Part shown: positions 15,279-24,375 of the stretch, piece by piece | Layout of the letters: each line of letters starts with the position of its first letter | Position numbering within the stretch: the first letter of the stretch is position 1 | IMG/VR virus record: IMGVR_UViG_3300034062_005472 | Span: 1 to 29,006 of that record | Length of the DNA: 29,006 bases | Strand: one strand, 5' to 3' | Source: a virus | Notes under the pieces: model-generated | Database searches by the model: none | What the model saw: only the letters and a program-made list of their open reading frames with translations | Told to the model about the DNA's origin: nothing | Translations under genes and position numbers: made by a program

Positions 15279-16364
15279 TTAAGGTTTGTTAATGCCTTTT
15301 TGTTTCAACAAGGCATGTAATGAACTGACTAATCCCTCAGTCTGGGTTTTTTCTTCTTTGATTGAAAAAGGTTTTCCTGAATTAAAATTACCAGAAGATG
15401 ATAATTGTTTTTCAAAATCTTTAGCTGCTTTAGTAACTCCAACATTGATTAGCGCATCCCACTTACCGTCGAACACTCCAAGAGCATTCAAGTAGTGAAG
15501 TTTAATTTCAAAATCATATGGATTTTCTAATCTCTTTTTAGCTACTGCATTCAAAGGATTACCATATTCATCTTGAGCTACTGGAGTAGTTAATGATTGA
15601 TAAATTGAATTTTTAATATTTTCAGCTAAAGGTTTACCTGGAATAATTTCCTTAATTTCAAACACTTTATTTTTTAAATCTTCTAATTGCTTTTGAACAT
15701 TTTTTTGATGCTGTACTTTTTCTTGTTCAGCACGTTCAATAGCTAATTCTTTTTCTTTTTCGATGCGACCTTTCATTTTATCATAATAAGACAATGCTTT
15801 ATCAGATAATTTTTCAGTTTGTTCGTAATATTTAATTGCATCACTAATGTCTTCGTCTGATTCTCCAATTGATTTTAAATATTTTTCAATTATATTTCTC
15901 TGGATATTTTCATCAGATTCAACGTCTTTTTCTGAATATGAAAAATCTTTTTCGTTTTTTATAATAGTTTTTGCGTCATCAAGAGAAACTCCTCTTTCTA
16001 ACATTTCAATAAAATCTTGGACTTCTTTAGGTTTTGAATTTAAATGTTCTTTAACTTCATTTTGAATTCTTTTAGAGAAACTCTGTACAAGTCCGTCAAG
16101 GCTACCATCGTAACCTTCAATATCTTCAGATGAAAGTACTCCCTCTTCGACCAAAAGATTAGCAAAAGGAACATAGATGGAAGAATCCTTAGATTCATTA
16201 TCTATGATTGAATTAGGAGCACCTTCATCTATAATTTCTATAAGTTCAGGTGCATCAGGTGCATCAGCAACCTTATCAACAATCTCGATTGTCTCAGGTT
16301 GATCGCTTAGATTTATTTGTTGTGATAAAAAATCTAATCCGAATTTTTGTTTATTATCTTCCAT
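15279..16364 (-). CDS. Acidic coiled-coil protein, putative scaffold
   Basis: The 361-residue protein is acidic at the N-terminus (ELIEIIDEGAPNSIIDNESK) and has a long charged coiled-coil region at about 145-240 (YYDKMKGRIEKEKELAIERA and onward). It lies between portal and capsid genes and has its own promoter-like sequence. Scaffolding proteins commonly show this composition and place. They guide capsid assembly and are lost on maturation. No protease motif is apparent. Alternatives are an inner-capsid or cargo protein. Confidence 0.6.
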   Translation of the reverse strand: MEDNKQKFGLDFLSQQINLSDQPETIEIVDKVADAPDAPELIEIIDEGAPNSIIDNESKDSSIYVPFANLLVEEGVLSSEDIEGYDGSLDGLVQSFSKRIQNEVKEHLNSKPKEVQDFIEMLERGVSLDDAKTIIKNEKDFSYSEKDVESDENIQRNIIEKYLKSIGESDEDISDAIKYYEQTEKLSDKALSYYDKMKGRIEKEKELAIERAEQEKVQHQKNVQKQLEDLKNKVFEIKEIIPGKPLAENIKNSIYQSLTTPVAQDEYGNPLNAVAKKRLENPYDFEIKLHYLNALGVFDGKWDALINVGVTKAAKDFEKQLSSSGNFNSGKPFSIKEEKTQTEGLVSSLHALLKQKGINKP

Positions 16365-16371
16365 ATTGTTG

Positions 16372-16404
16372 CAAAATTAATCATTTTTATAAAATATATC
16401 CAAA
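16372..16404 (-). promoter_or_regulatory. Bacteroidota-type promoter ahead of scaffold-capsid genes
   Basis: On the minus strand, TTTG (complement of 16401-16404) is followed after 21 bp by TAATTTTG (complement of 16372-16379), a match to TTTG-N19/21-TAnnTTTG. It lies in the 83-bp gap after the portal gene, 7 bp ahead of the start codon at 16364. The start codon is therefore close to the expected transcription start, so the transcript may have almost no leader. Confidence 0.6.
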
Positions 16405-16447
16405 TATTATCTAATAAATGTTATTAGATTGTAGTGATTCTTATAGC

Positions 16448-18913
16448 TTATTTGGATGTTGGTTTTGGCTTGTTCCTTGCCGCAATTTTTTTAACTTCTA
16501 CTTCTTTATTTTTAATTTCTCTTTGTAAATCTAATTCTTTATTTTTAAGTTCCTTGTTATCCGATAATTCTTTTTCTTTAAGTTTTTTCTTATCTTCGAG
16601 TTCTTTAGTTTTTAGTTTAGTACTTTCTTCGAGTTCTTTAATAGCTAATTCGTAATCTTGACTTGAAGTATCTGTATCACTCTCCATTGTTTTTTGTAAC
16701 ATTAGAGTTTTACGATCTTCTTCTCCTTGAATTCTAATCTGCATAATCTTAGCAGCTTGTTCATCTTCTCTATTTTCAATCTGCATCTGCATTAATCTTT
16801 CTTGAGTTTCAGCTTGTACTTGTTGCATTTGCTGTTGATTTTCAAGTTCTTTCTGTTGCTGTTCTTGAAGCATTTGTTGTCTTCTTTCTTCAGCATTTTG
16901 AATATACTTAGATATCTCTGTCATGTTATTAGACTGATATATCTTAATTAAATCAGTAAATGTTAATTTATCATTCTGTAAACCAGCTTGAGCTAACTGC
17001 TTCAATGCTTGTTCAAATTCCATGTCTTTACTTGAATTATTTGCAAATAGATTATAATCAGAAGAATTTAAAATTTCTCCATTCATTTTAATCATTGATG
17101 TACTCATATCATCAAGAACATACTGAATTGTTTTATCAGTTTCAGTTCTATAACAAAATTTAGCAGTATCAAGTAAAGCACTTAGTACTCTAAGTTTAAC
17201 GCCTTCGTGAGTTGAAAACCAGGGTTCTGTAATATGTGCACTTTGAGTTACTGCACGTTCAACATTACCAACTAATTCTCGTGATTCAATTTGACCTTGA
17301 CGTTGTTCAGACACACCAGATATAATTCCTATTTGATGTTCTAAGTACCTTAACATCTCAAGATTAGACTGTATATAACTTGCAATACTCTGGTCTGATA
17401 ATATTTTACCACCTACAGTATTCATGCTACCAGCCATAGTACCTTGAGCAGCACCTTTTTTACCTTCATTAAAAGGATCAAGAAGCATATAACCCATTAC
17501 TTCTGCATAATAGAGGAAATCCTCTAAGGACATATTTTCTGGTATTGCTGCCTGGTTAATTTCCATAATTGGACCTTTATATTTAGCAAATGCAAGTTCA
17601 GTTCTGTACATAAATATATTATACAAATACTGATATGGTTTCATTTGATCATATAAAGATCTTGCTCGTGAAGCATTAATATTATATGCAGTTCCAATAT
17701 ATCCTGATCTACATTTAGATATATTGTTCATTGATCTGAACTGTACTTCTTTAGGTTGTATTTTTACATAAATATCTTCACCAATACGTGTACCTTCCCA
17801 ATATTCATTGACCCAAAGCCATTTAACAGTTTCACCAAATTGTTCATTTGGTTTATAATTTTCATCAACTAACTTTTCTTCAACTTCTCCAAATTCATTA
17901 AAATAAGAAAGTTTACCTATCTTCCTTCTTGATTTCCAAGTAACACGAACAACTCTAATATTACCAACCTCATCTCTAAAACCACCAAAAGGTGCAAGAC
18001 CAGCACCTTCAGTTTTAACATCGATAAATTCATTTGAAAAAATATCAGACCTCATCATAGGGAAACTATGATTGTAATTTATGTCATTCTTCTTAGAAGC
18101 TCCTGAACGTTTGTCATCTCCTTCTAAGTAATCTATATCAGCTGGTTTTAAAAAATCATAAAACTCATCAATAACTTCTCCTACAGGATAGAATCCATCC
18201 TCAATAATAATATCAGCTTCATCTAAATCAGCATTGTGTCCTGTACCATATGTAAACAAATTCAAAGGATTACATTTAACTACAATAGGTTCACCAGCAA
18301 CAATACCCACACGATATATTTCTTCAGCTACTATTAGAGCATCTTGAAAACCAGAATTAAATTTACGTTTTAAATCAAGCTTTTTATAAAAATAATTTAA
18401 AATATCAGTAGCCATTTTCTCTGACATTTCTTGTGAAGAATATTTATAATACTCTTGTATCTTGGCTAATTCTTCTTTTAGTTTTTCTTCAGGTAGATTT
18501 TCATCCTGAAGTGCTTGACCCATTACTTGTAAAACAGCATTCTTATATTCTTCTCTCTTTTTAGTAACTAAATTTGGATTAGTCGATCTAACTTTAAAAT
18601 CAAATCTACGTTTAGCTTCTTCTCCAACTAACAATTTAATCTTTGGATTTGCAAGTGGATAATTTTGCATTGTAGCTGGAAAAGAAGATAACTTCAATCC
18701 CAAAGGACTACAAACGCTTTCAACGTCTTTTATGTCAATAATATCATTAGCTAAATCATAATTTTTCTTCTTATTATAATAATCTTGTCTAATTCTATAG
18801 TCAGACCATAAAGCTAATTTTTCAGCTCCGTCTATACATTCCTTTCCCCACTTTTCAGATTTTGCTGAAGTAGATATTTTTTGTTTTGGAAATTCCGCCT
18901 CGTGTGTTAGCAT
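16448..18913 (-). CDS. Portal protein (crAss-like)
   Basis: The 821-residue protein carries N-terminal segments ALWSDYRIRQDYYNKKKNYD and NYPLANPKIKLLVGEEAKRR, which I recall from crAss-like portals. The long C-terminal region from about 660 is Gln/Glu/Lys-rich and coiled (for example MLQEQQQKELENQQQMQQ). The portal forms the dodecameric DNA entry ring at one capsid vertex. Its length suits crAss-like portals and is greater than that of most phages. The gene lies directly after TerL in the standard order, with a promoter-like site in the 70-bp gap. The very basic tail (KNKEVEVKKIAARNKPKPTS) may contact DNA. Confidence 0.85.
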   Translation of the reverse strand: MLTHEAEFPKQKISTSAKSEKWGKECIDGAEKLALWSDYRIRQDYYNKKKNYDLANDIIDIKDVESVCSPLGLKLSSFPATMQNYPLANPKIKLLVGEEAKRRFDFKVRSTNPNLVTKKREEYKNAVLQVMGQALQDENLPEEKLKEELAKIQEYYKYSSQEMSEKMATDILNYFYKKLDLKRKFNSGFQDALIVAEEIYRVGIVAGEPIVVKCNPLNLFTYGTGHNADLDEADIIIEDGFYPVGEVIDEFYDFLKPADIDYLEGDDKRSGASKKNDINYNHSFPMMRSDIFSNEFIDVKTEGAGLAPFGGFRDEVGNIRVVRVTWKSRRKIGKLSYFNEFGEVEEKLVDENYKPNEQFGETVKWLWVNEYWEGTRIGEDIYVKIQPKEVQFRSMNNISKCRSGYIGTAYNINASRARSLYDQMKPYQYLYNIFMYRTELAFAKYKGPIMEINQAAIPENMSLEDFLYYAEVMGYMLLDPFNEGKKGAAQGTMAGSMNTVGGKILSDQSIASYIQSNLEMLRYLEHQIGIISGVSEQRQGQIESRELVGNVERAVTQSAHITEPWFSTHEGVKLRVLSALLDTAKFCYRTETDKTIQYVLDDMSTSMIKMNGEILNSSDYNLFANNSSKDMEFEQALKQLAQAGLQNDKLTFTDLIKIYQSNNMTEISKYIQNAEERRQQMLQEQQQKELENQQQMQQVQAETQERLMQMQIENREDEQAAKIMQIRIQGEEDRKTLMLQKTMESDTDTSSQDYELAIKELEESTKLKTKELEDKKKLKEKELSDNKELKNKELDLQREIKNKEVEVKKIAARNKPKPTSK

Positions 18914-18936
18914 ACTGTATATTTATAAATAATTTG

Positions 18937-18966
18937 CAAATATAAACTAATTATAATTAAGTTCAA
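18937..18966 (-). promoter_or_regulatory. Probable promoter ahead of the portal gene
   Basis: On the minus strand, TTG (complement of 18964-18966) is followed after 19 bp by TATATTTG (complement of 18937-18944). The -7 box is a full match to TAnnTTTG. The -33 box has only TTG in place of TTTG, as in many flavobacterial promoters. It lies in the gap between terL and the portal gene, 24 bp ahead of the portal start. Confidence 0.6.
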
Positions 18967-18982
18967 GTAAAAAGCAATTTCA

Positions 18983-21130
18983 TTATCGCCTTTCTTTTAA
19001 TTTTGAAAAATGGTTATTCCACCTTTCAATATTATCTTCTACATTTTGTTCTATTTTAGCTTCAATTTTAAATTTATCTTGAGCTAATATCATTAGCATA
19101 CCAAGTGCAGAAACTCTATCGAAGTTACCATCAGGATTCCACCTAATCAATTCTTCAACAAGCATTGGTGATTTTATAGACTGTACATTTAAAATATTTT
19201 CATCAGTTAATGATTTACTTATTAACCATTCTTTAATTAAATCTCTACCCCACCTGTTAACAACTTCGGATGCAGGTGTACCATATCCTTTGTTTCCATA
19301 ACTACTTGTTTTAACCATGTCTTGATCCCTGAGAATCTTAGGTGTAGCTGCTAACAAATAAGTAGAATTCATATTAACAAAATGTTGATATAATCCTTTC
19401 TTAGCATTTTCATAGTTACAAGTAGCATTATAATAAATCAAAAGTCTCCTTAAATTCTCATAATACTCTTTTGCAGTTTTATGCCTTGCTGTATATTCAG
19501 CTACAATTCTACCAGTTAATCTATTCATAATAAAAGTAGACTGTAAAGAACCTTGTAAATCATCATCATCTACAGGGTCTGTTCCTGCAATGTATATACC
19601 AGAAGGTATATTATTAGATGAGTTTCTTATAGGATGTTCAAATATTTCAACACACCCTTGTAGAAACTCAGTAGCTTCAAATGGATACTCCCTAATCGGT
19701 TGGTCATTAGTATTCTTCCATGTAATATTTTTATCTTTATCAAAGACACAAAAACCAGTCCAAATACTATCTAAAATATCTTCCTTAGAATGCATCTGGT
19801 CTTTACGTATTTTCAAATCAGCCATCTGATCTTTGAAGAAGTTACCTTCAACAGTTAAGAAAATCTCAGAAGGAACTAATGGTCTGTTAATTACTCTATT
19901 AGCATACAGCGTTTTATCATCTTGAACCTCCTGTCTGTAATGTTCAAAAAACCTATAAGCTTTATCATAATTAGTAATCAAATTATCACCTTCCTTGAAC
20001 TGAGTTAAAGCCATTGTTGCAGGTACAAAATAACCAATAGGTCGTTTTCTTCCTTCCCAAATATCGTCAAAACCTAAACAATTGTATTTATGCGGATTGA
20101 AGAATATATCATAAGTATAAATAGATGCTGCGCCATTAACTAAACCACCAGTACCAAACATATGTATAACACCAAACTGTACAGCATCAGTAGATACAAC
20201 GTCTTTTAAAGCACCAAGAGTCTCTTTAATATTGTTCATAAAACCAACCTCTTCTAAATATACTTTAGAACAACGAGTACCTGCTGCAGCTAACGGATCA
20301 TCTTTAAACGTTCTGTGATGTATCATAGAACCAGAACTTTGAGATATTAAAGTTTTACCAGATGCAAAACTACCAGTTGTTACTGTACTAATTGGTGATG
20401 GATAAAATTCATCATTATATGTTATACTACCAGGAATATATTTAAATACCTGTTTTACCTTCCTTAAAAGATCTGAAGAATAAAACGAATCAATAGCACC
20501 AACTAATATTTCAGTCTTTAATGGTTCTCCTTTTTTCTTTTGTTCAATATAATAATCATAATCTGAACAACCATCAGTTAAGAATTCATGTACAATATCA
20601 CTTGCAGCAGTCCAGGATTTACCTGAGTCACGGGATTCTAAGTCAATGATATTTTTTTTATCATTATTATACAAAGGTTTACCTAAATTTTTACCATGAT
20701 TTTTTCTAAGATACTCTCTTGCTGGAACATAAATCCTTGTAGATATTTCTTCTTCAGTTATAAAACCAAGTTCTAAAGCCATGTCCTTTTCAGGTCCATA
20801 TCGTCTATCACAAGTATAAACTTCATCAAGTTCAAATCCAGAGAATCCAGCAGCTTCTTGTTTAACAAAAGCTTTATCCCATTCAAGATCTCTAAGATAA
20901 GGTCTTCCTACAACCTTTGATTTATTTCTCTTAGAGTCTGATATACTTATAAAACAAAAATTCACATAAAAATAAAGATTACCAGGCATCCATTTTCCAG
21001 ATACCCAGTAACCTTCCATCATTCGTCTTTTCTGTTCTCTCCACCAGTTCATCCTTTCATAATGTTGTGAAATAGGATTGAACGTTGGCAGTTCAGCAAT
21101 TATAAATTCCTTATTATTAATGTCTTGCAT
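18983..21130 (-). CDS. terL: Terminase large subunit
   Basis: I choose ATG 21128-21130 (MQDINNKEFIIAE), 715 residues. An in-frame ATG at 21157 would overlap the upstream gene by 41 nt, more than any other junction here except the spanin pair. The N-terminal ATPase shows a Walker A-like LESRDSGKSW (about 164-173) and a Walker B-like SKVYLEEVGF (about 288-297). A C-terminal RNase H-like nuclease begins at IAGTDPVDDDD (about 514-524), with its metal-binding Asp. The enzyme cuts concatemeric DNA and pumps it through the portal. Length and context suit crAss-like phages. Confidence 0.92.
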   Translation of the reverse strand: MQDINNKEFIIAELPTFNPISQHYERMNWWREQKRRMMEGYWVSGKWMPGNLYFYVNFCFISISDSKRNKSKVVGRPYLRDLEWDKAFVKQEAAGFSGFELDEVYTCDRRYGPEKDMALELGFITEEEISTRIYVPAREYLRKNHGKNLGKPLYNNDKKNIIDLESRDSGKSWTAASDIVHEFLTDGCSDYDYYIEQKKKGEPLKTEILVGAIDSFYSSDLLRKVKQVFKYIPGSITYNDEFYPSPISTVTTGSFASGKTLISQSSGSMIHHRTFKDDPLAAAGTRCSKVYLEEVGFMNNIKETLGALKDVVSTDAVQFGVIHMFGTGGLVNGAASIYTYDIFFNPHKYNCLGFDDIWEGRKRPIGYFVPATMALTQFKEGDNLITNYDKAYRFFEHYRQEVQDDKTLYANRVINRPLVPSEIFLTVEGNFFKDQMADLKIRKDQMHSKEDILDSIWTGFCVFDKDKNITWKNTNDQPIREYPFEATEFLQGCVEIFEHPIRNSSNNIPSGIYIAGTDPVDDDDLQGSLQSTFIMNRLTGRIVAEYTARHKTAKEYYENLRRLLIYYNATCNYENAKKGLYQHFVNMNSTYLLAATPKILRDQDMVKTSSYGNKGYGTPASEVVNRWGRDLIKEWLISKSLTDENILNVQSIKSPMLVEELIRWNPDGNFDRVSALGMLMILAQDKFKIEAKIEQNVEDNIERWNNHFSKLKERR

Positions 21131-21659
21131 AATATTCTCGTATAGTACTATCCTCATATATCAATTCAATCCAGAACGTATTTAATGTATCAGGAACTAA
21201 GCCTTCCTCATCAAATGTAGTTGGATGAACTAATGCAAAATCAGCACCTGGATATGAACTTGGATAACCATGTGAATTGTAAAAATCAATAACTACCTCA
21301 CATAAATCTCTATAAGGTGGTTCAAGTCCATAACCAGTCAGCAAAGTTGCTAAATCAGAAGCATCTGTAATTTGATTACCATTAAAATCATAAATAAGTG
21401 GTGATTGATTTCCATAATGAGTATTGAAATTCAACATAGTTGTTGCATTAGAAAAATACTCATCAGATACAATATTAACTGGTCCATCATAAACAGTTTT
21501 CCTGTACATCCTATAATTTAAATCTTCAGGTGCATGAACACATAACGAAGTACTCATCTGAACAGATCTATCTTCGATTTCTGTTTTTTCACAACTTACA
21601 AAAAATACAATTGCAATAATAGCTGCAACTGCATATAAATTATTACTTATATTTTTCAT
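21117..21659 (-). CDS. Predicted lipoprotein inside the packaging operon
   Basis: The 180-residue protein has a signal peptide (KN..., then AVAAIIAIVFFVSC) with a lipobox-type cysteine at residue 23, followed by EKTEIEDRS. An acidic stretch right after the Cys is reminiscent of the lipoprotein export signal of Flavobacteriia, so the protein may reach the cell surface. The rest is soluble-looking, with no membrane segment or known domain. It overlaps the chosen TerL start by 14 bp. It is odd among head genes. Superinfection exclusion by a surface lipoprotein is known in other phages and is a reasonable inference here, but not shown. Confidence 0.72.
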   Translation of the reverse strand: MKNISNNLYAVAAIIAIVFFVSCEKTEIEDRSVQMSTSLCVHAPEDLNYRMYRKTVYDGPVNIVSDEYFSNATTMLNFNTHYGNQSPLIYDFNGNQITDASDLATLLTGYGLEPPYRDLCEVVIDFYNSHGYPSSYPGADFALVHPTTFDEEGLVPDTLNTFWIELIYEDSTIREYYARH

Positions 21660-21671
21660 TGTTTTTATTTT

Positions 21672-22223
21672 TTATATTTCTCCAGCATCTGTTGCTGAAA
21701 GTATTTTAGTACCTTTTCCTCTTTTAATATCGCTTTCAGTATCAAATTCTTTTTTGATTTTCATATAATCTGTATAATAACCTGCTGTGTTTTTTAACAA
21801 AGTATCAAGTTCTTTTATGACAGAGATATCTTTTGTATCAAAAGCATCCTTATAATACAACTTCAATTCACGATCTCTTAAAGCCATGATCTCTTGCCAA
21901 ACAACTAATGATTTTTCAGCTTGTGTTAAAGTACAATCTTTAAAAAATTCAATTACTTCAGTATATTTATTCCAATCAAAATTAGGTTGCTTCAGAAAAT
22001 CTTTAGCAAGTAACGCTCTCTTTTCGTCTTCTTGAATATTTCTAAAATTGTTATCTTGTGAAGGATCAACAAGATAAGTAATAGCCCACATAACTCGTGA
22101 AGTTGCTTCCTTATCTCTTGTGTGATCATTAGTATATAATTCCTTAAATGCACCCAACATTTTTAACTGTGGGTGCATTTTCCAGAAATTCTGCGTACTA
22201 TCAAACGTTTTTATTATCGACAT
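21672..22223 (-). CDS. TerL-adjacent helical protein, possible small terminase
   Basis: The 183-residue protein starts MSIIKTFDSTQNFWKMHPQL and includes SRVMWAITYLVDPSQDNNFR and KRALLAKDFLKQPNFDWNKY. It is helical and charged, and it ends KGTKILSATDAGEI. I recall a family with this motif order near the terminase genes of Bacteroidota and other large phages. Position one gene before TerL fits a small terminase subunit, which recognises DNA for packaging, but no clear HTH is visible. An alternative is an unrelated packaging or regulatory factor. Confidence 0.6.
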   Translation of the reverse strand: MSIIKTFDSTQNFWKMHPQLKMLGAFKELYTNDHTRDKEATSRVMWAITYLVDPSQDNNFRNIQEDEKRALLAKDFLKQPNFDWNKYTEVIEFFKDCTLTQAEKSLVVWQEIMALRDRELKLYYKDAFDTKDISVIKELDTLLKNTAGYYTDYMKIKKEFDTESDIKRGKGTKILSATDAGEI

Positions 22224-22350
22224 CTGTTTTAGATTTTCTTTTAAATTTTTCTTTACTTAAATTATTAATACATTCATATTCAAGGTGTATATCTAATACA
22301 TCAAGTGGTACTGATTCACCACAACCTGGGCATATTACATCATGTGTCAT
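22201..22350 (-). CDS. 49-residue C2HC zinc-finger protein
   Basis: The frame runs from ATG 22348-22350 to TGA 22201-22203. MTHDVICPGCGESVPLDVLD is followed by IHLEYECINN, giving Cys7-x2-Cys10-x11-His22-x4-Cys27. This is close to the UBZ4/Rad18-type and related C2HC fingers. A basic tail follows (KEKFKRKSK). The ATG overlaps the GroEL stop (TAATG), so it is probably co-translated. Its end overlaps the next gene by 23 bp. DNA or protein binding is likely; a ubiquitin link should not be assumed in a phage. Confidence 0.68.
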   Translation of the reverse strand: MTHDVICPGCGESVPLDVLDIHLEYECINNLSKEKFKRKSKTDVDNKNV

Positions 22351-24008
22351 TATTCAAAAGTTTTACCAGCAACGTCCTTACCTCTCTGAATGTTTGCTAA
22401 ATCATTTTCATTAAGTTTGTTAAACACTATTGCTTCTGTTGTTAACATCAAACCTGCAATAGATACTGCATTTTCGATAGCTATACGTGTAACTTTAGCA
22501 GGGTCAACAATACCATATTTAATCATATCATCAACAACTTGTCTATTTCTAAAGTCATAACCTTTATTATTCTCAAAATCATAATCTACTAAACCTTCAA
22601 TAAAACTATAATCTACTCCACAGTTGTCAGCAATCTGTTTAAACGGTACTTTAATAGCTTCAAGTACAATGTTATAACCTTTCTCTTGGTGTGAGTTTTT
22701 AAACTCTGGTTTACTGTTTTCTAAAAACTTAGCAACTGCTAAATAAGAAAAACCACCACCAGGAACAACACCTTCTTCAAGAGCAGCACGTACAGCACAT
22801 ATAGCATCGTCGTACCTATCTTTCTTCTCCTTTACTTCAAGTTCAGTAAAACCTCCAACATTCAATGTAGCGACATTCTCCTTTAAAGTAGCGATACGTT
22901 TATCAAACTTAGCTTGAATCAATTTATGTTTGTCATTCAAATCTTTATGAGATTCAATCTCAGCAATTCGCTTATTAAGATCTTCCTCTGAAATAACTGG
23001 ATCAATAAACGTCGTATTACTTCTTGTAACAACAACCTGTCCACATGAACCTAAGAATAGTTTAGCTTTATCAGCAGCTCTATGAAAAGGATAACCATAA
23101 GCATCACCTACGATTGTAGTTTTAGTAATACATGCAATGTCCTCTAAAAGCTCTTTTCGTTGATTAGCAATACCAGGTGGGAATACTGCACATACCTTCA
23201 AATTATTCTCCTTATAATTAGCTATTAAAGCAGCTTTAGCATGACCAGTAATTTCATCAGCTATAATCAGTAAAGGTCTTTTTTGTTCAACAGCTACTTT
23301 AGCAAAAGGCATCAATGGTTCAAAATGCGTCAACTTCTCATTAGTAATAAACACCAAAGGATTAATTAAAATACTTTCTTGCTTTTCTAAATCAGTTGCA
23401 AAGATTTGATCAATATAACCACAGTCATATTTCATACCTTTGCTAAAATCATAACTTGTTACATTTTCATCATTATTCTTATTTACTTGAATAATACCAT
23501 TTTTACCAATTCTCTCAAATATATCAGCAACTCTTGAAGCTATTTCAACATCATTATTTGCTGATATCATAGCTACATGTTCCAGTTCTTGTCTTGTTGA
23601 AATACTCTCTGCTTTATTTTTTATCATTCTAACAACATCATACAGAGCAAGATTCATTCCAGTCTTTAATTCAATACTATTAGTATTAACTAACTGCTTT
23701 AAACCTTCATCAAAAATAGCCTGTGCTAATACTGTTGCAGTAGTAGTTCCATCACCAGCTTCATCAGCTGTCTTTTTAGCTATATCTTTCAACATAGAAC
23801 AAGCTATATTTTCTATACGATCTTCTAATGTAATCTCAGAAGCAACTGTTACACCATCCTTTGTAATGTGTGGCGTAATGAAGTTCTTATCAATAATTAC
23901 ATTTCTTCCTTGAGGACCAAGCGTTACCTTAACTGCATTAGCTAACGTATCAACGCCTGTCTTCAATTTAAGTCTTGCTTCACTTCCAAAAATAGTTCCT
24001 TTAATCAT
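22350..24008 (-). CDS. groEL: Phage-encoded GroEL-type chaperonin
   Basis: The 552-residue protein is full length for group I chaperonins. It has TLGPQGRNVIIDK (29-41), HITKDGVTVASE (47-58), DEAGDGTTTATVLAQ (82-96, with D86 matching E. coli D87) and DRYDDAICAVRAALEEG with D401 at the place of the catalytic Asp398. The ATP-binding and hydrolysis sites therefore look intact. Two departures stand out: the usually invariant APGFGDRRK of the apical domain reads FPPGIANQRKE (276-286), and the C-terminal GGM tail is absent, the protein ending RGKDVAGKTFE. It lies 7 bp after a GroES-like gene. It probably folds a phage protein, perhaps the capsid protein. Confidence 0.96.
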   Translation of the reverse strand: MIKGTIFGSEARLKLKTGVDTLANAVKVTLGPQGRNVIIDKNFITPHITKDGVTVASEITLEDRIENIACSMLKDIAKKTADEAGDGTTTATVLAQAIFDEGLKQLVNTNSIELKTGMNLALYDVVRMIKNKAESISTRQELEHVAMISANNDVEIASRVADIFERIGKNGIIQVNKNNDENVTSYDFSKGMKYDCGYIDQIFATDLEKQESILINPLVFITNEKLTHFEPLMPFAKVAVEQKRPLLIIADEITGHAKAALIANYKENNLKVCAVFPPGIANQRKELLEDIACITKTTIVGDAYGYPFHRAADKAKLFLGSCGQVVVTRSNTTFIDPVISEEDLNKRIAEIESHKDLNDKHKLIQAKFDKRIATLKENVATLNVGGFTELEVKEKKDRYDDAICAVRAALEEGVVPGGGFSYLAVAKFLENSKPEFKNSHQEKGYNIVLEAIKVPFKQIADNCGVDYSFIEGLVDYDFENNKGYDFRNRQVVDDMIKYGIVDPAKVTRIAIENAVSIAGLMLTTEAIVFNKLNENDLANIQRGKDVAGKTFE

Positions 24009-24015
24009 TTTGCTC

Positions 24016-24375
24016 TTAGTTTAAAATTAACATAACTGTTGGTTCACGTAGAAGAAGGACAGTGATCTCACCAATCGGTAAGGCTGTAAACTGTCCAGAC
24101 ATCATAGCCTGAGCATAAACTAAAACTTTATCTCCTTCCTTAATATTCTTACAGTTAGGACCAACCATCAAAACTTCAACACCATCTTTTGTAATATCAA
24201 AGTCCAATACCTTTTCTCCTTCAGATGATCCAATCAACTGAGGTGGTAGATCCTCTTCTTCACTTTTACTTTTAAAATAAATCATAAGTGAGTCGCCAGT
24301 CAAGGCTTTTACTTTCGAGGTAGCTATTTCTTTAGCTTCTTCAACCGAAAGCAAATTATTTATCTTCTTTTCCAT
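24016..24375 (-). CDS. groES: Phage GroES-like co-chaperonin
   Basis: I choose ATG 24373-24375 (MEKKINNLLSVEEAKE), 119 residues; a longer frame would need a TTG. After about 28 leading residues, the GroES-type order is visible: TGDSLMIYFKSKSEE (first strand), a loop with PPQLIGSSEG in the place of the mobile loop, VEVLMVGPNCKNIKEGDKVL (core strands, compare GEVLAVG...VKVGDIV) and ITVLLLREPTVMLIL at the end. It would cap the adjacent GroEL, as T4 gp31 caps the host chaperonin. The N-terminal extension is unusual. It overlaps the upstream gene by 20 bp. Confidence 0.85.
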   Translation of the reverse strand: MEKKINNLLSVEEAKEIATSKVKALTGDSLMIYFKSKSEEEDLPPQLIGSSEGEKVLDFDITKDGVEVLMVGPNCKNIKEGDKVLVYAQAMMSGQFTALPIGEITVLLLREPTVMLILN

